A stretch of 64,000 bases of DNA from Collinsella aerofaciens. GTDB taxonomy: Bacteria; Actinomycetota; Coriobacteriia; Coriobacteriales; Coriobacteriaceae. Made by a program: the position numbers and the translations under genes. Positions 42,025 through 51,750 of this stretch are shown here, piece by piece. The DNA is taken from assembly GCF_005845035.1 (NCBI RefSeq), contig NZ_SPFO01000006.1:1-64000 (forward strand). Direction: 5' to 3'. Position 1 is the first letter of the stretch. Each line of letters begins with the position of its first letter. A model generated the notes under the pieces. It searched no databases and had not been told where the DNA came from. It saw only the letters and a list, made by a program, of their open reading frames with translations.

Positions 42025-43068
42025 TTAAGCCTCCAGCGGATGAGGGGGCACCGATTCGCCGGCGGCAAGGGCAGCCTCACAGGCCACCACATCATGCTCG
42101 ATCTCATCGACCAGCGCCATAAACTCCTCGTACGTGGAGCAGCGCACCACATGGGCACGCCAAGCGGCGGCATGGGGCATGCCTTTTAAGTACCAGCTTG
42201 CGTACGTGCGGGCACGCGACATGAGCGGCAGGAGCTCATGCGTCAGCGTTAGGTGCTCACGCAGGGCGTCCAGGCGCTCGACCGAGGAGCGAGAAGGAAC
42301 CGGCGTGCCATCAAGTGCAAGGGCGCGAGCATCGCCGAACACCCAGGGGTTGCCATAGATACCGCGCGCGATAAACACCGCGCTGGCACCCGAGCTGCGC
42401 AGATGCTCCGCGGCATCCTCGGCGCAGAACACATCGCCCGAACCGATCACGGGAATCTCGACGGCATCTGCGACCTCATCGACGACCGACCAATCCGCCT
42501 GGCCCGTGTAAAGCTGCGTAGCGCAACGACCATGCACGGCGACTGCGGCAGCCCCTGCGCCCTCAAGCATCTGGGCAAATGTCGCGGCATTGCGGTCCTC
42601 GGCATAAAAGCCTTTGCGAATCTTGACGGTCACGGGCACGTGTGCCGCGCCCACCGTGGCCTCGACGATCTTCTCCGCCAGGTCGGGCGTGCGCATGAGC
42701 GCCGAGCCCTCGCCCTTGGTAACGACCTTGCGGGCGGGGCATGCCATATTGATATCGATGAGCGACAGGCGATCGCCAACGCGCTCCTCGACGGCGGCGA
42801 CGGCGCTCGCAAACTGATCAGGCTTGGAGCCGAAGAGCTGCACGCAAATCTGCTGCTCTTCGTCAGCCGGTAGCACCAGGCGCCAGGTCTTGTTGCTGGC
42901 ATAGGCAAGGCCCGCCACGCTCACCATCTCGCTGTAGGCAAGGTTGGCACCGCGGCGGCGGCACATGATGCGGTAGGCAGGGTCGGTCACGCCCGCCATA
43001 GGAGCCATAAGGAACGGCTGCTCGGCATAGGCGCCCAGCAGCCGCAGACTATATTCGGAAAGCGCCAT
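42025..43068 (-). CDS. dusB: tRNA-dihydrouridine synthase
   Basis: 347 residues of an FMN-dependent TIM barrel. LMAPMAGVTDPAYR at the N-terminus, MACPARKV with the catalytic Cys, and VHGRCATQLYTGQADW are typical of Dus enzymes, most like DusB. It reduces uridines in the tRNA D-loop. It begins 4 bases after the lepA stop codon and is followed 2 bases later by hemW. Confidence 0.9.
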   Translation of the reverse strand: MALSEYSLRLLGAYAEQPFLMAPMAGVTDPAYRIMCRRRGANLAYSEMVSVAGLAYASNKTWRLVLPADEEQQICVQLFGSKPDQFASAVAAVEERVGDRLSLIDINMACPARKVVTKGEGSALMRTPDLAEKIVEATVGAAHVPVTVKIRKGFYAEDRNAATFAQMLEGAGAAAVAVHGRCATQLYTGQADWSVVDEVADAVEIPVIGSGDVFCAEDAAEHLRSSGASAVFIARGIYGNPWVFGDARALALDGTPVPSRSSVERLDALREHLTLTHELLPLMSRARTYASWYLKGMPHAAAWRAHVVRCSTYEEFMALVDEIEHDVVACEAALAAGESVPPHPLEA

Positions 43069-43072
43069 AGAC

Positions 43073-44884
43073 CTACTCGTCCACCTTGAGGATCGCCATA
43101 AAGGCCTCCTGCGGGACCTCTACCGAGCCGATGGCCTTCATGCGCTTCTTGCCCTCTTTCTGCTTCTCGAGCAGTTTGCGCTTACGAGAAATATCGCCGC
43201 CGTAGCACTTGGCAAGCACGTCCTTGCGGCGCGCCTTGACGGTGGAGCGGGCAATGATCTTGTTGCCGATAGCACCCTGGATGGGCACCTCGAACAGCTG
43301 ACGCGGAATAATCTCCTTGAGCTTGTCGCATAGGCCACGGGCCAGACCATAGGCCTTGTCCTTGTGGACGATAAACGACAGCGCGTCCACCTCGTCGCCC
43401 GAAAGCAAAATATCGAGCTTAACGAGCTCGGAGGGACGATACTCGTTGAACTCGTAGTCCAGCGAGGCGTAACCCTTGGTGCGGCTCTTGAGCTGGTCAA
43501 AGAAGTCCAAGATGAGTTCGGCGAGCGGCATGTCAAAGCGCATCTCGACCGATTTGCTCGTGAGATGGATCATGTCGGTTGTAATGCCACGGTGCTCGAT
43601 AGCGAGCTGCATGACGGCACCCGTATACTCGGGCGGGCAGATGATCTTAGCCTTGAGGTAGGGTTCCTCGATACGCTCGATGCGCGTGGCCTCGGGAAGA
43701 TCCTGCGGGCTACGGACATCAATCATCTCGCCGTCAGTCTTGTAGACGTGATAGTCCACCGATGGGCTCGTGGCAATGAGGTCCAAGTTGAACTCGCGCT
43801 CCAGGCGTTCCTTGACGACCTCCATGTGCAGCAGGCCCAGGAAGCCCACGCGGAAGCCAAAGCCGAGCGCCACCGAGGTCTCGGGCTCCCACACCAACGA
43901 CGGGTCGTTGACGTGCAGCTTATCGAGTGCGTCACGCAGGTTCTCGTAGTCCTTGTTATCGATCGGGAACAGGCCCGTATAGACCATGGGCTTGGCCTCG
44001 CGGTAACCAGGAAGCGGCTCGGGGCAGGGGTTCGACGCCCAGGTAAGGGTGTCGCCCACGCGAACGGCCTCGGGGTCCTTCAGGCCCGTGACCACGTAGC
44101 CGACCTCGCCAACCGTCAGCGCGTCAACCGGGGTCTCGGCAGGACGCTTGACACCCACGCCGTCGACCAAAAAGTCGCCCTCTGCCTGCATCATGCGCAG
44201 GGTATCGCCCTTTTTGATGGAGCCGTCAAAGACGCGCACCGTGGCCACCACGCCGCGATACTCGTCAAAGTACGAATCCAGAATGAGCGCTTTGAGCGGA
44301 GCATTTGCATCGCCCTTAGGCGGAGAGATCAAAAAGACGATGGACTCTAGCAGATCGTGAATACCCTCGCCGGTCTTGCCCGACACGCACACGGCATCAT
44401 CGGCGGGAATCGCCAGGTCATCCTCGATCTCGGTCTTGACCTCGTCGGGATGGGCCGAGGGCAGGTCAATCTTGTTGATGGCCGGCACAATGTCCAGATT
44501 GGCGTTCATAGCGAGCGTCGCGTTGGAGACGGTCTGCGCCTCGACGCCCTGGGTGGCGTCGACGACCAACACCGCGCCCTCGCAGGCTGCCAGCGAACGC
44601 GAGACCTCATAGGTAAAGTCCACGTGGCCCGGCGTATCGATGAGGTTGAACTGATACGTCTCGCCGTCGTCGGCGTCATAGGACACGCGGACGGCGTTGG
44701 ACTTGATCGTGATGCCGCGCTCGCGCTCGATATCCATGGTGTCGAGCAGCTGCGACTCCATGTCGCGCTCGTCGACGGTATGGGTGAGCTCGAGGATACG
44801 GTCACTGATCGTGGACTTGCCATGGTCGATGTGCGCAACAATTGAGAAGTTGCGGATGTGGGAAATGTCAATTGAAGTATTCAT
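43073..44884 (-). CDS. lepA: Elongation factor 4 (LepA)
   Basis: 603 residues. The G domain has AHIDHGKST and DTPGHVDF and NKIDLP, followed by the EF-G-like domains and the LepA-specific C-terminal domain ([20 protein letters not shown]). It back-translocates ribosomes or aids initiation/assembly. No good ribosome binding site precedes the ATG; a -10-like TAAGAT lies 7 bases upstream, so the mRNA may be leaderless. The frame extends 20 codons upstream through the rpsT terminator, which is not plausible coding sequence. Confidence 0.95.
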   Translation of the reverse strand: MNTSIDISHIRNFSIVAHIDHGKSTISDRILELTHTVDERDMESQLLDTMDIERERGITIKSNAVRVSYDADDGETYQFNLIDTPGHVDFTYEVSRSLAACEGAVLVVDATQGVEAQTVSNATLAMNANLDIVPAINKIDLPSAHPDEVKTEIEDDLAIPADDAVCVSGKTGEGIHDLLESIVFLISPPKGDANAPLKALILDSYFDEYRGVVATVRVFDGSIKKGDTLRMMQAEGDFLVDGVGVKRPAETPVDALTVGEVGYVVTGLKDPEAVRVGDTLTWASNPCPEPLPGYREAKPMVYTGLFPIDNKDYENLRDALDKLHVNDPSLVWEPETSVALGFGFRVGFLGLLHMEVVKERLEREFNLDLIATSPSVDYHVYKTDGEMIDVRSPQDLPEATRIERIEEPYLKAKIICPPEYTGAVMQLAIEHRGITTDMIHLTSKSVEMRFDMPLAELILDFFDQLKSRTKGYASLDYEFNEYRPSELVKLDILLSGDEVDALSFIVHKDKAYGLARGLCDKLKEIIPRQLFEVPIQGAIGNKIIARSTVKARRKDVLAKCYGGDISRKRKLLEKQKEGKKRMKAIGSVEVPQEAFMAILKVDE

Positions 44885-44891
44885 GCGGACT

Positions 44892-44897
44892 ATCTTA
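44892..44897 (-). promoter_or_regulatory. -10 element giving a possible leaderless lepA mRNA
   Basis: TAAGAT on the minus strand ends 7 bases before the lepA ATG; transcription would start at or next to the start codon. The -35 is not clear. Confidence 0.4.
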
Positions 44898-44909
44898 CCC
44901 GAGCGATAC

Positions 44910-44945
44910 AAAAAATGGAGCCTGTTCCATAAAACAGGCTCCATT
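44910..44945 (-). terminator. Terminator of rpsT
   Basis: AATGGAGCCTGTT (44914-44926) and its exact reverse complement (44933-44945) form a 13-bp stem, followed on the minus strand by a T-run. Confidence 0.9.
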
Positions 44946-44980
44946 TATGCGCGTAATCTGTGTGGTGTGAAATTTACAAC

Positions 44981-45247
44981 TTAGGCGTTGATGCTGTTCA
45001 CGAGCTTGGCAAGACCGGACTTGCGGTTGGAAGCCTGGTTCTTGTGGATAACATGCTTGGCGGCAGCCATGTCGAGACGCTTGGTGACGGTCTTGAGGGC
45101 AGCCTGGGCCTTCTCGGCGTCGCCCTCGGCGACGGCGGACTGGACGTGCTTGGTCAGCGTCTTGAGCTCGGACTTGACAGCCTTGTTACGCATGCGAGCT
45201 GCCTCATTGGTGCGGATACGCTTCTTCTGAGACTTGATGTTTGCCAC
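44981..45247 (-). CDS. rpsT: 30S ribosomal protein S20
   Basis: 88 residues of the helical S20 family ([20 protein letters not shown] ... [18 protein letters not shown]), a primary 16S binder. The start is a GTG at 45247 with GAAAGGA nine bases upstream. An extended -10 promoter lies at 45323-45331 and a strong terminator follows, so it is a single-gene unit. Confidence 0.96.
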   Translation of the reverse strand: MANIKSQKKRIRTNEAARMRNKAVKSELKTLTKHVQSAVAEGDAEKAQAALKTVTKRLDMAAAKHVIHKNQASNRKSGLAKLVNSINA

Positions 45248-45322
45248 TTCTGGAGTTCCTTTCGAGTTCCTTGCAAAAAATGTATGACACCTCTGAGACA
45301 CGGTGAGGTCATGCAAGCGCCT

Positions 45323-45331
45323 ACTATAGCA
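45323..45331 (-). promoter_or_regulatory. Extended -10 promoter of rpsT
   Basis: On the minus strand TGCTATAGT; the identical 9-mer precedes rpmB at 58011-58019. Confidence 0.65.
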
Positions 45332-45380
45332 CGCTCTATCTCAAAGGGATAGAACGAATTTGTCAAATAGGCAGGTATCA

Positions 45381-46343
45381 TCACGATTTTCTCAAGATGT
45401 TCCTAATCCAGAGCAAAAGCGCGGTCTGAGAATCTGCCGAACCCTTCAGTGCGAGCTCCACATCGACCGCGCCCTCGAGCGCGGCAACGAGCTCTGCCAT
45501 CGAAAAGCGACGTGCCCAGGTCAGGTGATTCTTGACCTGCCAGGACTGGAGCTTAAGTGTTGCGGCCAGCTCACGACCCTGTCCGCGCGCATCGAGCGCC
45601 TTGGCAACGATAAGCTCGCGGATGCGGCCGCACAGCAATGTGTAAGTCCACACGTAGCTCTTGGCGGGCAGTAGATTGAAGAGCTCGAGCGAGCGTCGCA
45701 TGTCACGGGCCGAGACCGCATTGAGAAAGTCCCAGGGTTGAACCTCGGCCGTACGTACAATCCAGCGCTCAACGTCGGCAAGCTCAATTTGCGGTGCCTC
45801 GACCATCTGAGCGAGCTTGGCCAAGTCGTTATCGAGCATGCGGGTGTTCTCGCCCGAGCGCGAAACGAGCTCCTCGGCGGCCGCCGTCGAGATCGACTTG
45901 CCGTGCTGCGTCGCCATCTGCTGCACGCGGCGCGGAAGCTCCCAGCGCTTGGTGCCGGAGCAATCGATCACGGCCTTCTTGTCGATCTTGGCGATCGCCT
46001 TATACAGGCGCGTGTTCTTGGCAAGCGAGTCGGCGATGATGAGGCAGACCGTTGTGGGACTGGGACTCGCCAGATACTCGACGAGCGGCTCCGAGACCGA
46101 CTTGGCGAGCTTTGAGCAGCCATCAAGGATTACCAGGCGAAACTCGCTGCCCATGGGAAAGGTGTTGAGCGATCCGATAATCGACTCGATATCGGGGTCT
46201 TTGGTCATATCGCGCTCGTCGAGGTTGAACTCGACCATGCCCGACTTTTCCAGACGCGCTTTCATACGCGAGACGGCGTGATCGCGCTTGACTCCGTCGG
46301 TACCGACGATCAGATATGCCGGCAGCAGACCGGTTTCGGACAT
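45381..46343 (-). CDS. holA: DNA polymerase III subunit delta
   Basis: 320 residues in the three-domain clamp-loader delta layout (YLIVGTDGVKRDHAV, LVILDGCSKLAKS, then the AAA lid and the collar domain with FNLLPAKSYVWTYTLLCGRI). It opens the beta clamp. AGGGGAG precedes the ATG at 46343. The order comEA-comEC-holA is widespread in Gram-positive bacteria. Confidence 0.92.
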   Translation of the reverse strand: MSETGLLPAYLIVGTDGVKRDHAVSRMKARLEKSGMVEFNLDERDMTKDPDIESIIGSLNTFPMGSEFRLVILDGCSKLAKSVSEPLVEYLASPSPTTVCLIIADSLAKNTRLYKAIAKIDKKAVIDCSGTKRWELPRRVQQMATQHGKSISTAAAEELVSRSGENTRMLDNDLAKLAQMVEAPQIELADVERWIVRTAEVQPWDFLNAVSARDMRRSLELFNLLPAKSYVWTYTLLCGRIRELIVAKALDARGQGRELAATLKLQSWQVKNHLTWARRFSMAELVAALEGAVDVELALKGSADSQTALLLWIRNILRKS

Positions 46344-46421
46344 TGCGCTCCCCTCCCGCAGGCCTTCGTATTCGCTCCGTGCCATTCTAGCCCAGGGGCC
46401 CACCACACGCCAACGACGTCG

Positions 46422-48725
46422 TCACGGTCGCTGGCATCGCATCGCAAAGCCATTCGCAGTCGGCGTGACGGTAATGTCGCCGTGTTCGATGGTGCATGCG
46501 AAGGCCCCACCGGCCGCTCGAACCGCATCAACGCACTCGTCGCTGGGATGACCGTATCGATTCCCCTCGCCGGCGCTTGCAACGGAAAGCTCGGGTCTCA
46601 AGACGCCCAGCAACTCGCCGTCGACCGAAACCTTCGAGCCGTGATGCCCTAACTTGAGCACATCGATATCCCCCACCTCCTGCACAATCTCACGTTCCTG
46701 GTCAAGCTCGGCATCGCCGGTCAGCAGCATACGCAAGCGCTTTCCTTCCTGCGCAAAGATGAGCAGCAAGACAAGCGAGTCCTCGTTCCCCTCTCCATCC
46801 ACAGAATCGAACGGCCACATCACGCGGGCGCGAAACGCACCGATGTCGAGGGCATCTCCCCGCCTCACCTGGCGATATGAAACGCCGGGGCGGTTTAGAA
46901 CCTGCGCAGGCGCATCCTCGAGCGCGTCGGCCGCCACGGCTATGGTCCCAACCGAAAACTGTTCCAGAACTGCAGGCAGGCCGCCCCAATGGTCCTCGTC
47001 CCAATGCGTTACAAAGACGGCATCGATATGGTGGACGTTGTTGCGAACCAACGCCGCCACAACGCGCTCGTCGAGCCCGCAGTCGACAAGCGCCACGGTA
47101 CTGCCCTGACGAACCAAAATCGCATCGGCCTGGCCAACATCGAGGACCGTCACCGAAGGCGGAGCAAATCGATCCCAGTAGACGTACGGAATCCCCGCAA
47201 GAAGCGCCAGGCAGACTAGCCCAGCAGCCATAGGCTGTGCCTGCGGGCGCGGCCACCAGACCAAGAGAACCAGCAGCGCCAATGGCACCACGTAAATCCA
47301 GAACGTATCGGGCGGCACACTCACGGATGCACCCGGCACGGCGGCAAACAGCTGCTCAAAGAACAGTGCGCACCGGGCGGAAATCATGGGTACGACAAGC
47401 GCCCAAGCCTGCAACGGCGCCACGAGCGAAAAGGGAACCAGCACAATCGACACAGCGAGCAGTACACTCACCACCGGACCGATGAACGCATTTGCCAGCG
47501 GAGCAATGAGCGAGAACGTACCGAAGGCGGGAATGGTGATGGGGAGCGTCGCCAACTGCGAGCACAGTGTGACGGAAAGCATGCCGGCAATGCCCGTCGG
47601 CACACCCAGCTCTCCCAATGCGTAGGTGGCGTACGGGCAAAAGCACAGGATGGCAAAGACGCTGACACATGAAAGCTGAAAGCCCATCTCGAACAGTACC
47701 GTCGGCCGCAGTAGCACAAAGATGGACACGGTTACGAAGAGTGCCGAAAGGCCGTGCCGGCGACGCCCCGCGCCGTTTACGACAAGCGTCGCAAAGACCA
47801 TACAGCACGCGCGCACGGCCGAGGGCGAGGCGCCCGTAAAGGCAGCGTAGCCCACAAGCGTTATCGCCAATATCGCCCGCTGAAGACCACGTGAGCACCG
47901 GGTCTTTTGCAATACACCCTCGATTACAAACCCCACGATAGCCAAATGGCTGCCCGAGACGGCGATAAGATGCGCCGTTCCCGTCACTGAAAACCAATCG
48001 CCCGCCTGCTGGGCGCGCAGCTCGGCCGAACGACCGCAGACGACACCGGCGATGAGCGCACGCGCCGGGTCGGTCGCAGGCGCGATGGACCCAAGCAGCC
48101 CATTTCGCAGTCGAAGCAGCGGCCCCGGAGAACCCTCATCGACCGACACAATCCGAACGGCTTTAACCTTGCGCACCTCGCCTCGGAGCACGCGCGATCG
48201 TCCATACGCATCGTTCTCAAAACGTGAAACGCGACCGATAACACGCACGTGCGCCCCGACCCTGAGCTCGCGGTCACACGATAGGCGAACCGTTGCCAAG
48301 TTCTTGCCGTCCGCGCGTGCCTCGCAGGTATAGGAATACACGTCGTCGTTTATGGATGGATCACCCTGCACGACAAACTCGAGGCTGCTTGCCGCTCGAC
48401 CATCGAGCGCCTTCGAAGCGCTCAGCGCGCCCACAGCCCACCACACAGAGACGACCGCTCCCGCCACGAGGCCGACGGACGCGGCATACAGCCACCGCTT
48501 CAAAGGGGCAAGCCGCGCACAAGATTGAGCCAGCACAACGAATACCGCCGCCGCGACGGGGATGGCCCATAGCGGCCCGACCGCCGGCGCCTGCTCCCTC
48601 AGCAGCGCATCAGCGGCCACGTTGAGCACCAAGGCGCAGCTCATGCACATGCCGGCACACAGGGCCATCGTCCACGGAATCAGGGGCCGCGGAGGCATCA
48701 CATGCTCGCGCTCGGTCGCACTCAT
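46422..48725 (-). CDS. comEC: Competence protein ComEC (DNA uptake channel)
   Basis: 767 residues. An N-terminal DUF4131/OB region, a central multi-helix Competence domain (SGSHLAIVGFVIEGVLQ) and a C-terminal metallo-beta-lactamase domain (VLDVGQADAILVRQG, VTHWDEDHWGGLP, LLTGDAELDQE, LKLGHHGSKVS) are all present. It takes single-stranded DNA across the membrane and probably degrades the other strand. Its ATG overlaps the comEA stop (ATGA). The gene looks intact, supporting natural transformation if the pilus genes exist elsewhere. Confidence 0.93.
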   Translation of the reverse strand: MSATEREHVMPPRPLIPWTMALCAGMCMSCALVLNVAADALLREQAPAVGPLWAIPVAAAVFVVLAQSCARLAPLKRWLYAASVGLVAGAVVSVWWAVGALSASKALDGRAASSLEFVVQGDPSINDDVYSYTCEARADGKNLATVRLSCDRELRVGAHVRVIGRVSRFENDAYGRSRVLRGEVRKVKAVRIVSVDEGSPGPLLRLRNGLLGSIAPATDPARALIAGVVCGRSAELRAQQAGDWFSVTGTAHLIAVSGSHLAIVGFVIEGVLQKTRCSRGLQRAILAITLVGYAAFTGASPSAVRACCMVFATLVVNGAGRRRHGLSALFVTVSIFVLLRPTVLFEMGFQLSCVSVFAILCFCPYATYALGELGVPTGIAGMLSVTLCSQLATLPITIPAFGTFSLIAPLANAFIGPVVSVLLAVSIVLVPFSLVAPLQAWALVVPMISARCALFFEQLFAAVPGASVSVPPDTFWIYVVPLALLVLLVWWPRPQAQPMAAGLVCLALLAGIPYVYWDRFAPPSVTVLDVGQADAILVRQGSTVALVDCGLDERVVAALVRNNVHHIDAVFVTHWDEDHWGGLPAVLEQFSVGTIAVAADALEDAPAQVLNRPGVSYRQVRRGDALDIGAFRARVMWPFDSVDGEGNEDSLVLLLIFAQEGKRLRMLLTGDAELDQEREIVQEVGDIDVLKLGHHGSKVSVDGELLGVLRPELSVASAGEGNRYGHPSDECVDAVRAAGGAFACTIEHGDITVTPTANGFAMRCQRP

Positions 48726-49435
48726 ACGCAGATGCTATCTTTGATTTTGGCAAGCTTTTTCTCGCCGATTCCCGACACACGCATCAGATCGTCAACCGAG
48801 GCAAAAGCACCGTTCTTTGTCCGCTCATCGATAATCGACTGGGCCATGGAGGGACCGATCCCCGAGAGCGTCTGTAGCTCTGCCGCGCTTGCCGTATTGA
48901 TATTTACTAGGCCTGTTGCGCCACTCACGCCCGATGATGCGGAAGCCCCACCATCAACACCGGCTTCCGCAATGGACGCCTGCTGCTCCCCTACCGTTGG
49001 AACGTGAATCTTCTGTCCATCGACGACCTTAGATGCCCGATTGAGCCCCGTAACGTCTGCCTCGGGCGCCAGCCCGCCGGCGGCATCAATCGCCTGAGCC
49101 ACCCGCGCGCCGTCCTTGAGACGATATACACCGGGCGACACAACGGCGCCATCAACATCGACATAAACCTCTGCCGCGGCAGACGCCTTAGGCGAAGAGC
49201 CTTCGGATGTCTTTCCGCTCGAGGCATCGCCGGATCCCGGCTCCACTAACGAACCCGAACCATCAGTGTGCTCAAACGACACACTGCCGGCACCGCCGCC
49301 AAGGTTCGCCATCGCCAGTCCACTCGCCATCGCAATGACGACCAGTATCGCCATCACCACTGCCTTATGACCGAGCAGCTTGCCCGCCCAGCGGTCCATC
49401 TTTTTGACCCGTTCGTGTTGTTCGCGCTGCGCCAT
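48722..49435 (-). CDS. comEA: DNA receptor ComEA
   Basis: 237 residues. One N-terminal membrane segment (AVVMAILVVIAMASGLAMA), a Ser/Gly linker, an SLBB domain (VYVDVDGAVVSPGVYRLKDG) and a C-terminal helix-hairpin-helix pair (LVNINTASAAELQTLSGIGP, LMRVSGIGEKKLAKIK) that binds double-stranded DNA. GGGAGG precedes the ATG at 49435. It is the first gene of comEA-comEC-holA, and its upstream region shares a motif with recA. Confidence 0.93.
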   Translation of the reverse strand: MAQREQHERVKKMDRWAGKLLGHKAVVMAILVVIAMASGLAMANLGGGAGSVSFEHTDGSGSLVEPGSGDASSGKTSEGSSPKASAAAEVYVDVDGAVVSPGVYRLKDGARVAQAIDAAGGLAPEADVTGLNRASKVVDGQKIHVPTVGEQQASIAEAGVDGGASASSGVSGATGLVNINTASAAELQTLSGIGPSMAQSIIDERTKNGAFASVDDLMRVSGIGEKKLAKIKDSICV

Positions 49436-49496
49436 AGCAAAACCTCCCAACACCATCGTGTCAGGAAATCGCAACCGAACGAACCGTATGGATAAA

Positions 49497-49528
49497 CCAG
49501 TTTTGACGGTCAAACCAAAAGCTGACCA
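49497..49528 (-). promoter_or_regulatory. TTTTGGT repeats and palindrome upstream of comEA
   Basis: On the minus strand TTTTGGTCAGC and TTTTGGTTTGA are adjacent 11-mers, followed by a perfect palindrome TTTGACCGTCAAA (49502-49514, minus reading) that overlaps a TTGACC -35-like hexamer. The 11-mers match the phased array upstream of recA. Confidence 0.5.
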
Positions 49529-49605
49529 AAACCTTGCGCGAACGTGTCCATTTATTCATTCACGCGTCAACGAATGAACACATCGCCGTCAAACGCCCAA
49601 ATAGC

Positions 49606-49637
49606 AAAAGACCGACGATACAAGCGTACCGTCGGTC
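49606..49637 (-). terminator. Terminator of thiI
   Basis: On the minus strand GACCGACG pairs with CGTCGGTC and is followed by TTTTGC. Confidence 0.8.
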
Positions 49638-49648
49638 TATGCAGACAA

Positions 49649-50893
49649 TTACTCGTGATCTTGGTAAATCTCACGCGGAGCAAGCTCCGAATGTTTGCAT
49701 TTTAAGGTCTTAGGGGCCTTATACGTGTTGCTCTCGAAGTCGATGTACTCGGTCTGCTTGAGCAGGCGCTCAATCATCTCCTCGTGATCGAACAACTCCC
49801 AGGCCTCATGCACGGCATCGAGTTTAGCGTGCGTCTCGGGACGGCGCGGCATAAACAGCGTGCAACAGTCGGGAGCGGCCTCAGTCGAGATATCAAACGT
49901 ACCGATCTCCTCGGCGCGCGCGATGATCTCCTGCTTGTCCGAACCGATGAGAGGACGGAACACGGGGATCTTCACGGCCTCGTTGACGGCCATGATATTC
50001 TCAAGCGTTTGGGAGGCAACCTGCCCAAGCGATTCGCCCGTCACGATGGCCTTGGCGCCCTCGATGTGCGCAATGCGCTCGGCAACCGAATACATAATGC
50101 GGCGATACATGATCACGCGCAGATTGCTGGGACAGGTGACCGAAATCTCACGCTGGCAGTCGCCAAACGGCACCACATACAGGCGGCCGATCTGGACACC
50201 CGGCTCAAGCGCACGGATGATGTCCTGCACCAAATACTCGCTCGTATCGGGCGTCTGCGGACGACCGGAGAAATGTACCGGCACGCACACCGCACCGCGA
50301 CGCGCGAGCATCCAGGTCGCCACCGGAGAATCGATACCCGACGACAGCAGCGTCACGACCTTGCCGGCAGAACCCACCGGCAGACCGCCCACGCCGCGCT
50401 CGGAGCGCGCATACACGTAGACGCTACCCTGGACCACCAATACGTGCACCATAGCGTCAGGATCGTGCATCTGGACCTTTTTATCGGGAAACGCCTCGCA
50501 CAGCACCTCGCCCACCTGACGATTGATGTCAATCGAAGTGAGCTCATAGTCAGTATTGGAGCGCTTGGCGTGCACCTTAAACGAATCGAAGGGACCAAAC
50601 TCGCGCAGCGCCTTCACGGCGGCGGCACAGTACTCCTGCGGGTCGCGGTTAGTGTGATACGCCAAAGACACACGAGCAACGCCGGGAACGGTGCGAATGA
50701 CACGCGCCGCCTCATCGGCCTGATGCTCGTTAAAGGTCACGAGGATATAACCGGAAATTCGAGACACGGCATTCACGGAAAAGGCGGCCAAAGCCGCCTT
50801 AATGTTATCCATGAGGATATGCTCAAAATGTGCGCGGTTCTTGCCCTTCAGTCCAACCTCGTGATAGTGGACCAGGCAGACGCGAGCTGCCAT
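49649..50893 (-). CDS. thiI: tRNA 4-thiouridine synthetase ThiI
   Basis: 414 residues: ferredoxin-like and THUMP domains at the N-terminus, then a PP-loop adenylation domain (TLLSSGIDSPVATWML). The C-terminal rhodanese domain of the E. coli enzyme is absent, so another sulfur donor is needed. It makes s4U8 in tRNA and may contribute to thiazole synthesis. Its ATG follows the rpoZ stop codon directly (TAAATG), so it belongs to the mihF-gmk-rpoZ-thiI operon. Confidence 0.9.
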   Translation of the reverse strand: MAARVCLVHYHEVGLKGKNRAHFEHILMDNIKAALAAFSVNAVSRISGYILVTFNEHQADEAARVIRTVPGVARVSLAYHTNRDPQEYCAAAVKALREFGPFDSFKVHAKRSNTDYELTSIDINRQVGEVLCEAFPDKKVQMHDPDAMVHVLVVQGSVYVYARSERGVGGLPVGSAGKVVTLLSSGIDSPVATWMLARRGAVCVPVHFSGRPQTPDTSEYLVQDIIRALEPGVQIGRLYVVPFGDCQREISVTCPSNLRVIMYRRIMYSVAERIAHIEGAKAIVTGESLGQVASQTLENIMAVNEAVKIPVFRPLIGSDKQEIIARAEEIGTFDISTEAAPDCCTLFMPRRPETHAKLDAVHEAWELFDHEEMIERLLKQTEYIDFESNTYKAPKTLKCKHSELAPREIYQDHE

Positions 50894-51175
50894 TTAGGCT
50901 TCAGCAACCTTGTGGCCGAGTGCCTTCTCGTAACGGGCCTCGTCGTAGGAGATATCGCCGTCGACGATCTCGTCCATAGCCATCGAAATGGTATCGGCAC
51001 CAGAGAGCGCGATGGTGATGTCATCGACATCCTGGACGGCAAGCACACGATTGTGCTGGCCACGCAGCATGCTATTGATATCGCAGGCGCGCTTGGAGGC
51101 AAGCGAAGCGAGCAGGAAGCGGTTGTGATCGGTCTTCTCCAGAAGATCGTCAATGCAAGGCTTTACAACGGACAC
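50894..51175 (-). CDS. rpoZ: RNA polymerase omega subunit
   Basis: 93 residues. The N-terminal PCIDDLLEKTDHNRFLLASLASKRACDINS block is the omega signature. Omega helps assemble the beta-prime subunit. It sits after gmk, the order found across bacteria. Confidence 0.9.
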   Translation of the reverse strand: MSVVKPCIDDLLEKTDHNRFLLASLASKRACDINSMLRGQHNRVLAVQDVDDITIALSGADTISMAMDEIVDGDISYDEARYEKALGHKVAEA

Positions 51176-51180
51176 GGACC

Positions 51181-51750
51181 TCAGATCCTTTCATGCATAT
51201 CGAGAACGCGAACGAGCTCATCGGTCGCGCGGTCGAGATCGTCATTCACCACGACGTCGTCGTAGCGGTCGGCAAGGGCAAGCTCATGGGCGGCGTTTGC
51301 CATACGCAGCTCGATCGTCTCGGGCGACTCGGTACCACGACCGACAAGACGCTCGCGAAGCACCTCGAGCGAGGGCGGCTTGATAAAGATCAACACGGCC
51401 TCGGGGAAACGCTCCTTGACCTGCAGGGCACCCTGGACATCGATCTCCAAGATCAGAGACGAGCCAGAGGCGAGCTTGGATGTGACCTCGCTCACCAACG
51501 TCCCGTAGCAGTTGCCGTGGACCTCAGCCCACTCAACAAACTCACCGTTTGCCACGCGGCGGTCGAACTCCTCGCGCGTCAGGAAAAAGTAGTTGACGCC
51601 GTCGACCTCACCTTTACGTGGTGCTCGCGTGGTAGCCGAAACCGTCAGGCCCAGGTTCGAGCGACGCTCGCGCACACGAGTGACGAGCGTGCCCTTGCCT
51701 GCACCTGACGGTCCAGAAATCACAAAGAGCTTTGAATCCTGAGCGCTCAC
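51181..51750 (-). CDS. gmk: Guanylate kinase
   Basis: 189 residues. The P-loop SGPSGAGKGTLV, then the GMP-binding TTRAPRKGEVDGVNYFF and the lid region are all present. It makes GDP from GMP and ATP. The start is a GTG immediately after the mihF stop codon, without a separate ribosome binding site, which indicates translational coupling. Confidence 0.95.
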   Translation of the reverse strand: MSAQDSKLFVISGPSGAGKGTLVTRVRERRSNLGLTVSATTRAPRKGEVDGVNYFFLTREEFDRRVANGEFVEWAEVHGNCYGTLVSEVTSKLASGSSLILEIDVQGALQVKERFPEAVLIFIKPPSLEVLRERLVGRGTESPETIELRMANAAHELALADRYDDVVVNDDLDRATDELVRVLDMHERI

